DNA of 64,000 bases from Actinomadura litoris. GTDB taxonomy: Bacteria; Actinomycetota; Actinomycetes; Streptosporangiales; Streptosporangiaceae. Numbering within the stretch: the stretch's first letter is position 1; each line of letters opens with the position of its first letter. The stretch spans positions 372,001 through 436,000 of the forward strand of contig NZ_WOFH01000002.1 in the NCBI RefSeq assembly GCF_009733595.1. Reading direction: 5' to 3'. Position numbers and translations under genes: made by a program. This document shows, piece by piece, positions 32,592-42,339 of this stretch. A model generated the notes under the pieces. It was not told where the DNA came from, did not search any database, and saw only the letters and a list, made by a program, of their open reading frames with translations.

Positions 32592-33695
32592 ATGATCAAA
32601 TTCTTCCGCCGGACGGCGCTCGCGACCGCGGCCCTGGCGGCGTCCGCGGCGCTCACCCCACCCGCCGCGCACGCGGAACGAGCCCCGGCCGGCTACCAGG
32701 GGATGCTGGACGACCTGGTGAAGACCAAGGCGGCCACGGCCGTCCTGCTGCGCGTGCGGACCGCGAACGGCGAATGGTCGGGCGCCGCGGGCGTGTCCGA
32801 CGTCCGCACGGGCCGCCCCGCCGACCCGTCCGGATACTTCCGGATCGGCAGCGTCACCAAGACCTTCGCCGCGACCGTCCTGCTCCAACTCGTCGACGAA
32901 GGACGACTCCGGCTGGACGACCCGGTAGCCGAGCACCTGCCCGGCGTCGTCCCCGGCGGCGAGCACATCACGGTGCGCCAGATCCTCCAGCACACCAGCC
33001 TGCTGCGCGACTTCATGAGCGACCCCGGCTGGTCCGCCAACCGCTGGCGCGGAGCGGAGCGCTTCCGCAGCTACAGGCCCGACCAACTCCTGGCCCAGGC
33101 ATTCCGTATCCCCGCCGAGAACCCCCCGAACACCACCTGGAAGTACAGCAACACCAACTACATCGTCGTAGGCCGCCTGATAGAACGACTGACCGGCCGC
33201 ACCTACGGGTCGGAGGTGCGGCGGCGCGTCCTGCGCCCCCTCCACCTGACCCAGACGAGCGTCCCCGGCAACGACCCCGGCCTCCCGCGCCCCCACGCCC
33301 ACGGCTACGCCCGCCTGCCCGACGGCCGCACCGTGGACGCCACCTACATGAACCCCTCGATCGACTGGGCGGCAGGCGAGATGATCTCCACCACCCGGGA
33401 CCTCGCCCGCTACTTCGACGCCCTTCTCACCGGCCGCCTGCTCTCTCCCGCGACCCTCACCGCGATGCGCACCGTCCACCCCACCGACGAAGGCTTCGCC
33501 TACGGCCTCGGGCTCCAGCGGTACACACTTCCCTGCGGCGCGACCATGACCGGCCACAGCGGCCAGCTCATCGGCTACACGACCTACGCCCTCCGCTCCG
33601 ACGACGGCCGCCGGCTGACCCTCTCGATCAACCTGGGCACCGCACCCCCCACCATCGACAAGCTCCACACCCTGGCAACCAAGATCTTCTGCTGA
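32592..33695 (+). CDS. Secreted serine hydrolase, beta-lactamase/DD-peptidase fold
   Basis: This 367-residue protein has a Sec signal peptide (MIKFFRRTALATAALAASAA, then AHA before ERAP). The mature part shows all three class C-like motifs: SVTK (nucleophile Ser), YSNTN and GHSG. It is thus probably an active D-alanyl-D-alanine carboxypeptidase, esterase or beta-lactamase-like enzyme outside the membrane. It is preceded by a divergent Nudix gene. The neighbourhood gives no further clue to the substrate. Confidence 0.88.
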   Translation: MIKFFRRTALATAALAASAALTPPAAHAERAPAGYQGMLDDLVKTKAATAVLLRVRTANGEWSGAAGVSDVRTGRPADPSGYFRIGSVTKTFAATVLLQLVDEGRLRLDDPVAEHLPGVVPGGEHITVRQILQHTSLLRDFMSDPGWSANRWRGAERFRSYRPDQLLAQAFRIPAENPPNTTWKYSNTNYIVVGRLIERLTGRTYGSEVRRRVLRPLHLTQTSVPGNDPGLPRPHAHGYARLPDGRTVDATYMNPSIDWAAGEMISTTRDLARYFDALLTGRLLSPATLTAMRTVHPTDEGFAYGLGLQRYTLPCGATMTGHSGQLIGYTTYALRSDDGRRLTLSINLGTAPPTIDKLHTLATKIFC

Positions 33696-33752
33696 CACCG
33701 ACATCACCCTGAAGAGGCGCCCGCTCCCCGCCCGGCCAAGCTCTCCAGCGCC

Positions 33753-34463
33753 CTACCTGCGCCGCAGCATCCAGCGGACGAAGGGCAACAGGACCAAGCT
33801 TCCGGTGACGGCGCCGGCGACAAGCGGCCAGTTCCGGTGCCGGGCGGAGGCCTCCGCCGGGTCGGGCGGGGGAACGGGAGCCTGCTGGAACTCCTCGTCC
33901 AGAATCTGGTGAAAGCGCCGCGCCCGTTTGTTCTCCGACGTGTTCGCGCGGACCTCGCGCGCCTCCCGCCAGAAGGCACGTCCGGGACGTCCGGTGAACA
34001 TCTCACGAGATATTGCGCGCAGGCGCCTCTCGTTGAGCGCTCCGGTCTGGAACGAGGTCTGCCATTCGGAGACGATCATGTTGATGTACATGAGCTGCCG
34101 ACGGGCCTTGCGGCTCTCACCCTCGGGCACCGGCCCCCAGGCTTCGTCGAGGTCCGGGTCGTCCATGGCCATCTTCAGCAGTTCGGCGATCGCGGCGCGG
34201 CGGGTCTCCTCGCGGGCGATCCTCGTATCGCGCGCCTGGAGGACGAGCGTCGCGACGATGCCGATCAGGGCGAGGACGGCCAGCAGCGCGGACGCGGCGC
34301 CGTAGGTCTGGCCGATGAAGCTCAGCCTCTCCCAGCTCGCGGCCGACCCGTCGAACGCGCGCAGTGCCCACGGCGACGCGCCGATCAGCCCGACGATGAG
34401 TAACACGCCGAACGAAACGCTGACCACCTTCGCCGTACGGCGCATCGGACGGGCTGAGGGCAT
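33753..34463 (-). CDS. DUF6082-like membrane protein
   Basis: This 236-residue protein has two N-terminal membrane segments (about 13-34 and 52-76), a charged cytoplasmic helical part, and a third hydrophobic segment near the C-terminus before a positive RMLRRR-like end. It resembles DUF6082 proteins common in actinomycetes, whose function is unknown. It lies downstream of the DUF6879-like gene in the same direction. One TTA codon occurs near codon 22, in keeping with accessory DNA. Confidence 0.7.
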   Translation of the reverse strand: MPSARPMRRTAKVVSVSFGVLLIVGLIGASPWALRAFDGSAASWERLSFIGQTYGAASALLAVLALIGIVATLVLQARDTRIAREETRRAAIAELLKMAMDDPDLDEAWGPVPEGESRKARRQLMYINMIVSEWQTSFQTGALNERRLRAISREMFTGRPGRAFWREAREVRANTSENKRARRFHQILDEEFQQAPVPPPDPAEASARHRNWPLVAGAVTGSLVLLPFVRWMLRRR

Positions 34464-34477
34464 TTACCGACGGTACG

Positions 34478-35083
34478 TCACACAGCGGGCGCCCGGAGGG
34501 GGGCGACCTCTCGCCTGAAGAAGTCGAGGAAAGGTTCGCCGCGTTCGTAAAGGGCCTTGATCTCGCCGGCCGCCGCGCTGATCACGTCCGCGTCGGTGAT
34601 TCGGCGGGCCCCGCAGGGGGTCCAGTCGGGCTCGTACCGGACCTCGTAGAGGACCTCGCTCTCGAAGACGACGACCTCGGGCAGTTGGACGCTGGTTTCG
34701 AGGGGCGCGACCTGGTCGGCGGTGAGGACGGTCAGGCCGAAGCCCTCGTCCGCGAGGAGTTTCAGCGCGTGCAGCTCCCACTGGAGGTACGGGCCGATCG
34801 GGAGTTCGGCCACCCGGACGCGCCGGATCTCCAGGCCCTGGGCGGCGTTCTGCCGGGCCTCGGTTCTGACGGCCTCGCGGTCCTTCTCCAGCAGTTCCAG
34901 GGCGCCGTGCCAGTCACCCGCCATGAACGCCTGCCAACTGGTGTCGCGCGGCTCGCGAAAGACCTGGGAGCGTTCGAGCTTCCAGATCACACCTCGCAGG
35001 CCCTCGGCGTGTCGGGCGAAATCCCTGTGATAGGCGGCGCGGTCGAGTGTTTCGCCGTGCGAGGCCGGGATCCGATCAAGCAT
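34478..35083 (-). CDS. DUF6879-like protein
   Basis: This 201-residue soluble protein resembles the DUF6879 family found widely in actinomycetes beside short regulatory genes. It contains SWQAFMAGDW and FFRREVAPLRAP segments of the type conserved in that family. Its function is unknown; a link to regulatory or conflict modules is only a contextual guess. The start overlaps the preceding gene by eight bases, indicating co-translation. Confidence 0.72.
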   Translation of the reverse strand: MLDRIPASHGETLDRAAYHRDFARHAEGLRGVIWKLERSQVFREPRDTSWQAFMAGDWHGALELLEKDREAVRTEARQNAAQGLEIRRVRVAELPIGPYLQWELHALKLLADEGFGLTVLTADQVAPLETSVQLPEVVVFESEVLYEVRYEPDWTPCGARRITDADVISAAAGEIKALYERGEPFLDFFRREVAPLRAPAV

Positions 35084-35357
35084 CGCGGATGTCCGGTTTC
35101 GCCGCCGAGAGCATGCGCCCGGAGATGATCACGAGTCGTTCGTCGGAGCCGATGCTCACGCCGGGCGGGAGCCGATCGCTGTAGGCGCCGGTGGCGTCGC
35201 GGCCGATAACGGCGATGTCCCCGTTGTCCAGTTCCCAGATCTCGGGGCAGTCCTGCGTGACGCGGCTGTCGCCGACCTCGGCGGCCGTCTTCCCTAATCT
35301 CCGATGAAAGCCAACCTCATGATCGGCGTCCCAAGGCCTGGTCACGGTGTCGCCCAC
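35076..35357 (-). CDS. Small protein upstream of the DUF6879-like gene
   Basis: This 93-residue hypothetical protein contains a segment around CPEIWELDNGDIAVIGRD, a type of short protein often found immediately before DUF6879 genes. GTG at 35357 is used; GTG 35345 is possible. It carries one TTA codon. Its function is unknown. About 290 bases upstream of it hold no convincing gene, only a lower-GC stretch. Confidence 0.65.
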   Translation of the reverse strand: MGDTVTRPWDADHEVGFHRRLGKTAAEVGDSRVTQDCPEIWELDNGDIAVIGRDATGAYSDRLPPGVSIGSDERLVIISGRMLSAAKPDIRDA

Positions 35358-35609
35358 TTTCGATCGCCATCCCTTGGAGAAATGCTCTCACTGGATACGC
35401 ATGGCGACAAGCGTCGCCCCAAACGTCCATCATTGCGCTGGTTGTGGCTGTAAAGCATGAATTGGACGTCCGTAGACCGTACACAAGGGCTCCGTCTCGG
35501 CCGAGGGCTGGACGGAAGGGTCGTCGATGTCCGCTCCCATAATGGCACGTGCTAATTGATCTACCTCATTCCCGAGATGGGAGCCTCGCCTTGCATGCGA
35601 ACATGGGGA

Positions 35610-35637
35610 GGCCCCGGCGCTGGGGGGCGCCGGGGCC
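35610..35637 (-). terminator. Terminator after the DUF899 gene
   Basis: An 11-base stem (ggccccggcgc and its complement) with a six-base loop lies ten bases beyond the stop of the minus-strand DUF899 gene. Confidence 0.7.
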
Positions 35638-35646
35638 GGGTGCGGG

Positions 35647-36372
35647 TCAGTGGCAGGAGTGGGTGGGGGAGTCCTCGTAGCGGTCGTGGTGGGCGAATTC
35701 GTTCACGTATTTCTGGCGGCCCAGGGGGGTGAAGTCCAGGAAGTGGTAGGTGCCCAGGAGGGCTTCGGGGCCCCGCCCGTAGGTGGAGTAGGTGTGGTAA
35801 ACGGTCTCGCCGTCGCGGAGGAAGACGCTCAGGCCGTGCGCCTCGCCGCTGGCGAAGCCGGAGAGGCCCTCGTGCTCCAGGGTCTCGGCGTCCTTGTAGT
35901 TGTATTCGACCGGGGCGACGGACGCGTCGTTGGAGACGTGGAAGTCGTAGTTGAAGTCGCTCTTGTTGGAGGAGTACCAGGGGACCGTCCAGCCCATGCG
36001 CTCCTTGAACGCCTGGATCTTGTCCAGCGGCGCGCGGGAGACCAGGGCGAGGGAGGTGTTGGCGTTGTGCAGGTGCGCGAGGTGCCCGATGTTGTCGGTC
36101 ACCAGGGAGCAGCTCTGGCAGCCCGCGTCCCAGCCGGGGTCGAACATGAAGTGGTAGACGATCAGCTGGCGGCGGCCCTCGAACAGGTCGGGCAGGCCGG
36201 ACGGCCCGGTCGGGCCCTCCAGCTCGTACGCCTTGTCGAGCCGCACCATCGGCAGCTCGCGGCGCCGCGCGTGGACGGCGTCCTGCGCCCGGGTGGCCTC
36301 CTTCTCCTGCGCGAGCAGCTCCCTGCGCGCGGCCAGCCACTCCTCGCGCGACACGACCTGCGGTAGCGACAT
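35647..36372 (-). CDS. DUF899 thioredoxin-like protein
   Basis: This 241-residue protein matches the DUF899 family of thioredoxin-fold proteins. It has a CQSC redox-type motif within DPGWDAGCQSCSLV, the conserved GWTVPWYSS and NYDFHVS segments, and a C-terminal FLDFTPLGRQ. It is probably a cytoplasmic oxidoreductase of unknown substrate. ATG at 36372 follows a gggagg site; a TTG one codon upstream is less likely. It follows the J-domain gene by 58 bases in the same direction. Confidence 0.85.
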   Translation of the reverse strand: MSLPQVVSREEWLAARRELLAQEKEATRAQDAVHARRRELPMVRLDKAYELEGPTGPSGLPDLFEGRRQLIVYHFMFDPGWDAGCQSCSLVTDNIGHLAHLHNANTSLALVSRAPLDKIQAFKERMGWTVPWYSSNKSDFNYDFHVSNDASVAPVEYNYKDAETLEHEGLSGFASGEAHGLSVFLRDGETVYHTYSTYGRGPEALLGTYHFLDFTPLGRQKYVNEFAHHDRYEDSPTHSCH

Positions 36373-36430
36373 CAAGCCTCCCTCGTCGACCTGTCCTTGC
36401 CTATGTAGAGACCCCCCGGAGCGGGAAAAC

Positions 36431-37369
36431 TCACCGGCGGAGGAGAGTCCCCGTCGCGGCCTCCGTGACCCCGTCCTCCTTGTAGTAGGTCACCTGGATA
36501 CGTCCGTCCGTGCTCGGGGTGATGTGCACGTTGCCAACGTCGCAGAGGGACTGTTCATGGGGGAAGACGGTGCGCAGGGTCACCGCCTCCTGCGCATCGG
36601 CGACGATCGGTACGGCGGTTCCAGCGCATTCTCCGTGCACGTAGTGGACCTGGCCGTTGTGCTTCCCCTTGCGGAGGGTGAGTTCGATGTCCCAGGTCGA
36701 GTCGTCACCGAGGTGCTGGACTATGCCCGTCCAACTGCCCGCGAGCACGCCGGGGACGGGCGCCTCGGGCTCGGGCTCGTCCGAGTGGACGAGCCCCCTC
36801 AGGCCGCCGAGGACGACTCCGAAGCCCCAGAGGAAGAGCAGGACGCCGAAAAGGAGCACGCAGCCGAGTCCGAGCCTGGAACCCACCTGATGGCGTGGGG
36901 GCGGTCTGTATTGGGGCCACGGCGGCCGGATGTAAGGGGGCGGAACATGAAGGGGCGGGCGCGGCGGGATGTAGGTGGGGGGTGGCGGGGCTGCGCCCGG
37001 GGTGGCGTCGGCCCACGGGTCCTGCGGGGCTGAGGGGGGTGTGTCGAAATCCCAGGGGTCCGGTGGGGGCTCGTCTTCCCAGGGGTCGGGTGGGAGGTCG
37101 TCCCAGGGGTCGTCGAAGAGTTCCTCGTCCACGGCCGGGGCGTCGCGGAAGGCGTCGTAGGAGGCCCGCCGGTTCAGCAGGACGTCCCGTGCCAGGTTGA
37201 TAAGGCGTAACTCCTGTTCCGCCTTGGTCCTGGCCGTGTTGTCGGTGAACCTGTCCGGGTGGTGGGTCCGCGCGAGTTTTCGCCAGGCCCTCTGGATCTC
37301 CTCGGACGAGGCGTCCGGGGAGACGTGGAGGAGTTCGTAGGCGTCGTGCCCGGAGAGGTCGCCGAACAT
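36431..37369 (-). CDS. Membrane-anchored J-domain protein
   Basis: This 312-residue protein starts with a J domain (residues 8 to about 75) that has the HPD tripeptide (37-39) needed to stimulate Hsp70. A Pro/acid-rich linker then carries four DPW tripeptides (87, 95, 104, 117). One membrane span lies at about 166-190, and the C-terminal domain of about 115 residues has two cysteines and a WTGIVQH start. The N-terminus is expected in the cytoplasm and the C-terminus outside. The outer domain is not recognised. It lies seven bases after the unknown gene upstream, so the pair probably functions together. Confidence 0.85.
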   Translation of the reverse strand: MFGDLSGHDAYELLHVSPDASSEEIQRAWRKLARTHHPDRFTDNTARTKAEQELRLINLARDVLLNRRASYDAFRDAPAVDEELFDDPWDDLPPDPWEDEPPPDPWDFDTPPSAPQDPWADATPGAAPPPPTYIPPRPPLHVPPPYIRPPWPQYRPPPRHQVGSRLGLGCVLLFGVLLFLWGFGVVLGGLRGLVHSDEPEPEAPVPGVLAGSWTGIVQHLGDDSTWDIELTLRKGKHNGQVHYVHGECAGTAVPIVADAQEAVTLRTVFPHEQSLCDVGNVHITPSTDGRIQVTYYKEDGVTEAATGTLLRR

Positions 37370-37376
37370 GGCGCGC

Positions 37377-38102
37377 CTATCGGCCGATGCGGCGTGCCAC
37401 CGACGCCCGGTAGCAGGTCAGCGACCAATGTGCCGTCGCGTCGGTGTGGCCGACCGGAATGGTCTTGGTCCCGGTCGCGACGGTCACGTCCTTGGCTCCG
37501 GCCAGGAAGAACATGAACATGTCGAGGTGATGGGCGTGGCCTTCGTAATGCCAGTCGTCGCGCAGGATCTTCTGGCCGTCGACGAAGGGCGTCTGGAGGA
37601 GTTCCTGGGCGCGCGGCGGAAGGTTGCCGAGAAGGCCCAGCGTGCTCCGTCCAAGGCCCAGGGTGGGGGCGTTCGCGGGGCCGCCGGCGGACGGGCCCGG
37701 CGCGTGCGGGTACGGCCTGTGATCCACCCTGACGTGCCGGAGGGAACCGGGCGCGAACTGGAACGAGGAGATCGCGTAGACCGGGCGGCGGTCGGTGCCG
37801 ACGCGGGGTTCGGCGACGGACAGGCCCGCGTTCCCGAACGCCACGGCGTAAGGGCGCCGCTCGTCGGAGGAGTGGGTGGCCGCGTACCATTCGATGGCGG
37901 CTCCGGACAGTTCCGCGAGCCGCTGCCGGATGCGGACTCCGACCATTTCCCAGCATTCGTGGCGAAGGTTGCGGCCCGTGCTCAGGCCCATCTCGCCCGG
38001 CTGATGGACGCCCGGCGCGGGCGCGTATCCGACCAGCCCGCTTTCGCGTCGCGCCACTGGTCTACGGGAATGAGACGGAACCACCGGAAAGGATGAGTCC
38101 AC
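37377..38102 (-). CDS. Hypothetical protein beside the J-domain gene
   Basis: This protein of up to 241 residues is not recognised. No signal peptide or membrane segment is evident. Notable features are a HECWEMVG segment, a His-rich stretch HYEGHAHHLDMFMFFLAG and a C-terminal Cys-Tyr. The true start is uncertain: GTG at 38102 or ATG at 37991, and the extra N-terminal residues look poorly structured. It overlaps no neighbour and runs straight into the J-domain gene, so it could be a client or partner of that protein. Confidence 0.6.
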   Translation of the reverse strand: MDSSFPVVPSHSRRPVARRESGLVGYAPAPGVHQPGEMGLSTGRNLRHECWEMVGVRIRQRLAELSGAAIEWYAATHSSDERRPYAVAFGNAGLSVAEPRVGTDRRPVYAISSFQFAPGSLRHVRVDHRPYPHAPGPSAGGPANAPTLGLGRSTLGLLGNLPPRAQELLQTPFVDGQKILRDDWHYEGHAHHLDMFMFFLAGAKDVTVATGTKTIPVGHTDATAHWSLTCYRASVARRIGR

Positions 38103-38229
38103 GCGCAGCCCCCATGCCGTTTTCGAGTACCTGGCGGCCAGGTTAGTAAAAGAAATGCCGAAGGGCTCGGCCGCGCTATTTCGGCCCGCCCTCGCGCGGG
38201 TAAACGAACAAGGATGAAAATCGCCGGAC

Positions 38230-39342
38230 TCAGGCGTCGATGGTCTCGGGGGCCAGGGCGCGGGTGAGGACCATCGCGGCGCAGCCGGTCAGGCCCGCGG
38301 ACTCGCCGAGGCGGCTGGCCTCGATGCGCAGGCTGCGGGTGGCCCAGGACGTGGAGCGCTGGTAGACGACCTCGCGCAGGCCCGCGATGAGCGGGGCGTC
38401 GGCGGCGGCGAGGTCGCCGCCGAGGACGACGACGGCGGGGTTGAGGAGGTTGACGGCGGTGGCGACGACCTCGCCGATGCGGCGTCCGGCGGCGCGCAGG
38501 AGGGCGACGGTGGGGGCGTCGCCGGAGCGGGCGAGGGCGGCGAGGGCGGGCAGGTCGGCGGCGGGGGAGCGGGCGAGGAGGGCGGTGCCGCCCGCGACGG
38601 CCTCGACGCAGTCGAGGTTGCCGCAGCGGCAGGGGAGGCCGCCGCCGTCGGGGATGGGGACGTGCCCGATCTCGCCCGCCGCGCCGAGGGCGCCGCGCTG
38701 GATCGCGCCGCCGGCGATCACGCCGGCGCCGATGCCGGTGGAGACCTTGACGAACAGCAGGTCGTCGACGCCGGGGTGGGCGCGGTGCTCGCCGAGGGCG
38801 GCGGCGTTCACCTCGTTGTCGAGGTAGGCGGGGACGCCGAAGCGGGCGCGGACCGGGGGGCCGACGGCGACGCCGTCCCAGCGTCCGGCGGTGTGCTCGA
38901 CGGCGTCGGGGACGCCGAGGCCCGCGCCGCGGACGGTGCCGGGGTCGATGCCCGCCGATTCCAGCAGGGCCGACCACCGGTCGAGCAGGCGGGGCAGCGT
39001 CTCGGCGGGGGAGGCGCCCGCCAGCGGGCCCTCGGCGCGGGCGAGGATCGCGCCGGCGAGGTCGCAGACGGCGATCTGGCCGCGCGACTGGCCGAGGTTG
39101 GCGACCAGGACGGTGCCTCCGGCGGCGTTGAACTCCAGCCGGGCCGGGGGGCGCCCGCCGGTGGACGGGCCGTCCGCGCGCTCGGTCACCAGGCCGCGGG
39201 CGATGAGGCCCGCGACGCGGGACGCGACGGCCGGACGCGAGAGGCCGGTGATGCGGCCCAGTTCGGCGCGGGTGGCGACGCCGTCCTCGCGGATGAGGCG
39301 GAGCATGTCCCCGGCCGTGGACGGACGGATGGCTCGCGGCAT
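38230..39342 (-). CDS. ROK-family transcriptional repressor
   Basis: This 370-residue regulator has an N-terminal winged helix (ATRAELGRITGLSRPAVASRV) and a ROK sugar-kinase-like domain with the zinc motif CRCGNLDCVEA and a VVVLGGDL end segment. It is divergent from the edd-glk-eda operon and is probably its sugar-responsive repressor. The ATG at 39342 is used; a TTG 12 bases upstream is possible. Neither start has a strong ribosome-binding site. Confidence 0.88.
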   Translation of the reverse strand: MPRAIRPSTAGDMLRLIREDGVATRAELGRITGLSRPAVASRVAGLIARGLVTERADGPSTGGRPPARLEFNAAGGTVLVANLGQSRGQIAVCDLAGAILARAEGPLAGASPAETLPRLLDRWSALLESAGIDPGTVRGAGLGVPDAVEHTAGRWDGVAVGPPVRARFGVPAYLDNEVNAAALGEHRAHPGVDDLLFVKVSTGIGAGVIAGGAIQRGALGAAGEIGHVPIPDGGGLPCRCGNLDCVEAVAGGTALLARSPAADLPALAALARSGDAPTVALLRAAGRRIGEVVATAVNLLNPAVVVLGGDLAAADAPLIAGLREVVYQRSTSWATRSLRIEASRLGESAGLTGCAAMVLTRALAPETIDA

Positions 39343-39425
39343 CCGCTCAGTCAAGCACGTGTCCGTTCTGTGCGTCTAGTTGGCACAATCGAGGGGGTTC
39401 TGTAATCCAAAATTCATAAGTCGGG

Positions 39426-39455
39426 TTGTCCGGGTGACGTATGTCTCGGTAACTT
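39426..39455 (+). promoter_or_regulatory. Candidate promoter for edd-glk-eda
   Basis: TTGTCC (39426-39431) and TAACTT (39450-39455) are 18 bases apart and 35 bases before the edd start. The AT-richer sequence near 39405-39420 could hold the ROK operator. This is a by-eye assignment. Confidence 0.4.
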
Positions 39456-39490
39456 GTGGATCAGTGGTCCCCCTGCTCTGGAGCGTTCTC

Positions 39491-41305
39491 ATGGCTGTGC
39501 ACCCTGTGCTGGAACGAGTGACCCGACGTGTGGCCGAACGGAGCGCGGGACGGCGCGCCGCCTACCTCGCCCGGATCGAGGAGGCCCGCACCCGGGGCCC
39601 GGCCCGCGGCGGCATGGGCTGCGCGAACCTCGCGCACGGGTTCGCGGCCTGCGGCGTCCAGGACAAGCTGTGGCTGCGCGGGAACGTGACACCCAACATC
39701 GCGATCGTGTCGGCCTACAACGACATGCTGTCGGCGCACCAGCCGCTGAAGGACTACCCCGACCTGATCAAGGCGGCGATCCGCGCGGCGGGCGGCACCG
39801 CCCAGTTCGCCGGGGGCGTGCCCGCGATGTGCGACGGCATCACGCAGGGCCGCGCCGGCATGGAGCTGTCGCTGTTCAGCCGCGACGTGGTCGCGATGGC
39901 GACGGCGGTGGCGCTCTCGCACGACATGTTCGACGGCGCGCTGATGCTCGGGGTGTGCGACAAGATCGTCCCGGGGCTGGTGATCGGGGCGCTGTCGTTC
40001 GGGCACCTGCCGGTGATCCTCGTGCCCGCCGGGCCGATGGCCTCCGGGCTGCCGAACGCCGACAAGGCGCGGGTCCGCAAGCGGTACGCGGCCGGGGAGA
40101 TCGGCCGCGACGAGCTGCTCGCGGCCGAGTCCGCGTCCTACCACTCGCCCGGCACCTGCACCTTCTACGGGACGGCGAACTCCAACCAGCTCCTCATGGA
40201 GGTCATGGGCCTGCACCTGCCGGGCGCGAGCTTCGTCCCGCCGGGCACCGGGCTGCGCGACGCGCTGACCGAGGCGGCGGCGCGCCGCGTGCTGAAGCTG
40301 ACCGACCTCGCCGACGAGTACACCCCGATCGGGCAGCTGATGGACGAGCGGGCGCTGGTGAACGGCGTCGTCGCGCTGCTGGCCACCGGCGGGTCCACCA
40401 ACCACACGCTGCACCTGGTCGCGATGGCCGCCGCCGCCGGGATCGAGTTGACCTGGGACGACTTCGACGAGCTGTCCAAGGTCACGCCGCTGCTGACCCG
40501 GCTGTACCCGAACGGCACGGCGGATGTGAACCACTTCCACGCGGCGGGCGGCACCGCGTTCCTCATCGGCGAGCTGATCGACGCCGGGCTCGTGCACGAG
40601 GACGCGCGGACGGTCGGCGGCGGCACCCTCGCCGCCTACCGCAGGACCCCGGAGCTGGGGGCGGACGGCAGGGCCGTGTGGCGGGACGCGGCGCCGGAGT
40701 CGGGCGACCTCGGCGTCCTGCGCCCGGTGGACGAGCCGTTCGACACCCACGGCGGCCTGCACACCGTGCGCGGGAACCTCGGCCGCGCGGTGGTGAAGGT
40801 GTCGGCGGTGCGTCCCGAGCACCGCACGATCGAGGCGCCCGCCCGCGTGTTCGAGACGCAGGAGGCGCTGCACGAGGCGTTCGGCGCGGGGGAGCTGGAC
40901 CGGGACGTCGTCGCCGTCGTCCGCTACCAGGGCCCGCGCGCCAACGGCATGCCCGAGCTGCACCGGCTGACCCCGCCGCTCGCCGTCCTGCAGGACCGGG
41001 GGCACCGGGTCGCGCTGGTCACCGACGGGCGGATGTCGGGCGCGTCGGGCGCGGTCCCGGCCGCGATCCACGTGTCCCCGGAGGCGGCGGCGGGCGGCCC
41101 GCTGGCCCGCGTCCGCGACGGGGACGTCGTGCGCCTCGACGCCGACAAGGGCCTGCTGGAGATCCTCGTCCCCGACGAGGAGTTCGAGGCGCGCCCGCCC
41201 GAGGGGGCGCCGCCGGGCGACCGGTGGGGCACCGGCCGCGAGCTGTTCGAGTCGTTCCGCCGGGCCGTGGGCCCGGCCGAGCAGGGCGCGGGAGTGTTCG
41301 CGTGA
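39491..41305 (+). CDS. edd: 6-phosphogluconate dehydratase
   Basis: This 604-residue enzyme of the IlvD/Edd family dehydrates 6-phosphogluconate to KDPG in the Entner-Doudoroff pathway. Iron-sulfur and substrate segments are visible: [29 protein letters not shown] and [10 protein letters not shown], then [10 protein letters not shown] near the C-terminus. The length is typical of Edd. It begins the edd-glk-eda operon and overlaps the next start in a GTGA. Confidence 0.95.
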   Translation: MAVHPVLERVTRRVAERSAGRRAAYLARIEEARTRGPARGGMGCANLAHGFAACGVQDKLWLRGNVTPNIAIVSAYNDMLSAHQPLKDYPDLIKAAIRAAGGTAQFAGGVPAMCDGITQGRAGMELSLFSRDVVAMATAVALSHDMFDGALMLGVCDKIVPGLVIGALSFGHLPVILVPAGPMASGLPNADKARVRKRYAAGEIGRDELLAAESASYHSPGTCTFYGTANSNQLLMEVMGLHLPGASFVPPGTGLRDALTEAAARRVLKLTDLADEYTPIGQLMDERALVNGVVALLATGGSTNHTLHLVAMAAAAGIELTWDDFDELSKVTPLLTRLYPNGTADVNHFHAAGGTAFLIGELIDAGLVHEDARTVGGGTLAAYRRTPELGADGRAVWRDAAPESGDLGVLRPVDEPFDTHGGLHTVRGNLGRAVVKVSAVRPEHRTIEAPARVFETQEALHEAFGAGELDRDVVAVVRYQGPRANGMPELHRLTPPLAVLQDRGHRVALVTDGRMSGASGAVPAAIHVSPEAAAGGPLARVRDGDVVRLDADKGLLEILVPDEEFEARPPEGAPPGDRWGTGRELFESFRRAVGPAEQGAGVFA

Positions 41306-42339
41306 GCGCCCCGAAGGGCGGGCCCTGGCTGGTCGCCGACGTGGGCGGCACCAACGCCCGCTTCGCCCTCGTGGACGGCCCGGACGGCGCCCCGGCCGGC
41401 GTCGAGTCGCTGCCCACGCGCGAGTTCGCCGGGCTCGCGGAGGCGGCGGCCGCCTACCTGGAGCGGTTCGCGCCGGGCGTGCGGCCGTCGGCGGCGTGCC
41501 TGGCGGTGGCCGGGCCGGTCGTCGCGGGCCCCACCGGCGGCGGGACCTACCGGCTGACCAACGCGGGCTGGCCCGCGGGCACCCCCGAGGACGTCCGGCG
41601 GCATCTCGGCATCCCGCATCTGGAGATCGTCAACGACTTCGAGGCGCTCGCGCTGGCGCTGCCCCGCCTCGGCCCGGCCGACCTGGTCCCGATCGGCGGG
41701 CCGGCGACGCGGCCGGGCGAGGCGGTCGCGCCGCCGCCCGCCGCCGAGGCGCCGATGGCGGTGATGGGCCCGGGGACCGGGCTCGGCGTCGCCGGGCTCA
41801 TCCCGGTGCCGGGCGGCTGGGTGCAGCTCGCGAGCGAGGGCGGCCAGGTCGACATCCCCGCCGGGACCGACCGCGAGATCGAGGTCATGCGGCTGCTGCG
41901 CGCCGAGCGCGGCGCCGCCACCGCCGAGCTGCTGCTGTCGGGGGACGGCCTGTCCCGCATCCACCGCTACCTCGCCGAACTCGACGGCGAGGCGGCCGAG
42001 CCGCTGACCGCCGCGCAGATCTCGCGGAACGGCGACGACCCACGCTGCGCGGAGGCCCTCGGCATGTTCTGCGCGCTGCTCGGGTCGCTCGCCGGGAACG
42101 TGGCCCTCACGCTGGGCGCGCGCGGGGGGGTCTATCTTGGCGGGGGCATCCTGCCGCGCATCACCGCCGTGCTGACCGGCAGCGCGTTCCGGAGCCGTTT
42201 CGAGGCGAAGCCGCCGATGGAGGACTACCTGCGGCCGATCCCGACGGCGCTGATCGTCCACCCCGGCCCGGCGCTCGTCGGCGCCACCGTGCGGCTGGCG
42301 GCGAGCCTGCCCGCGACCGAGTACCTGGAGCCCGCATGA
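41302..42339 (+). CDS. glk: Glucokinase (Glk/PF02685 type)
   Basis: This 345-residue glucokinase phosphorylates glucose with ATP. It starts [18 protein letters not shown], has the NDFEALA segment and the [11 protein letters not shown] phosphate site, and ends in a GGGILPR region. It is of the proteobacterial Glk type and not the ROK type common in actinomycetes, which suggests the operon moved as a unit. It overlaps edd and eda by four bases each, so the three are translationally coupled. Confidence 0.92.
   Translation: MSAPKGGPWLVADVGGTNARFALVDGPDGAPAGVESLPTREFAGLAEAAAAYLERFAPGVRPSAACLAVAGPVVAGPTGGGTYRLTNAGWPAGTPEDVRRHLGIPHLEIVNDFEALALALPRLGPADLVPIGGPATRPGEAVAPPPAAEAPMAVMGPGTGLGVAGLIPVPGGWVQLASEGGQVDIPAGTDREIEVMRLLRAERGAATAELLLSGDGLSRIHRYLAELDGEAAEPLTAAQISRNGDDPRCAEALGMFCALLGSLAGNVALTLGARGGVYLGGGILPRITAVLTGSAFRSRFEAKPPMEDYLRPIPTALIVHPGPALVGATVRLAASLPATEYLEPA

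Noticed and set aside
35342..35548. A 68-residue minus-strand protein upstream of the small DUF6879-associated gene
   Set aside because: Its composition is Ser/Arg/Pro-rich without a domain or ribosome-binding site, and it overlaps the start of the better-supported gene at 35076-35357.
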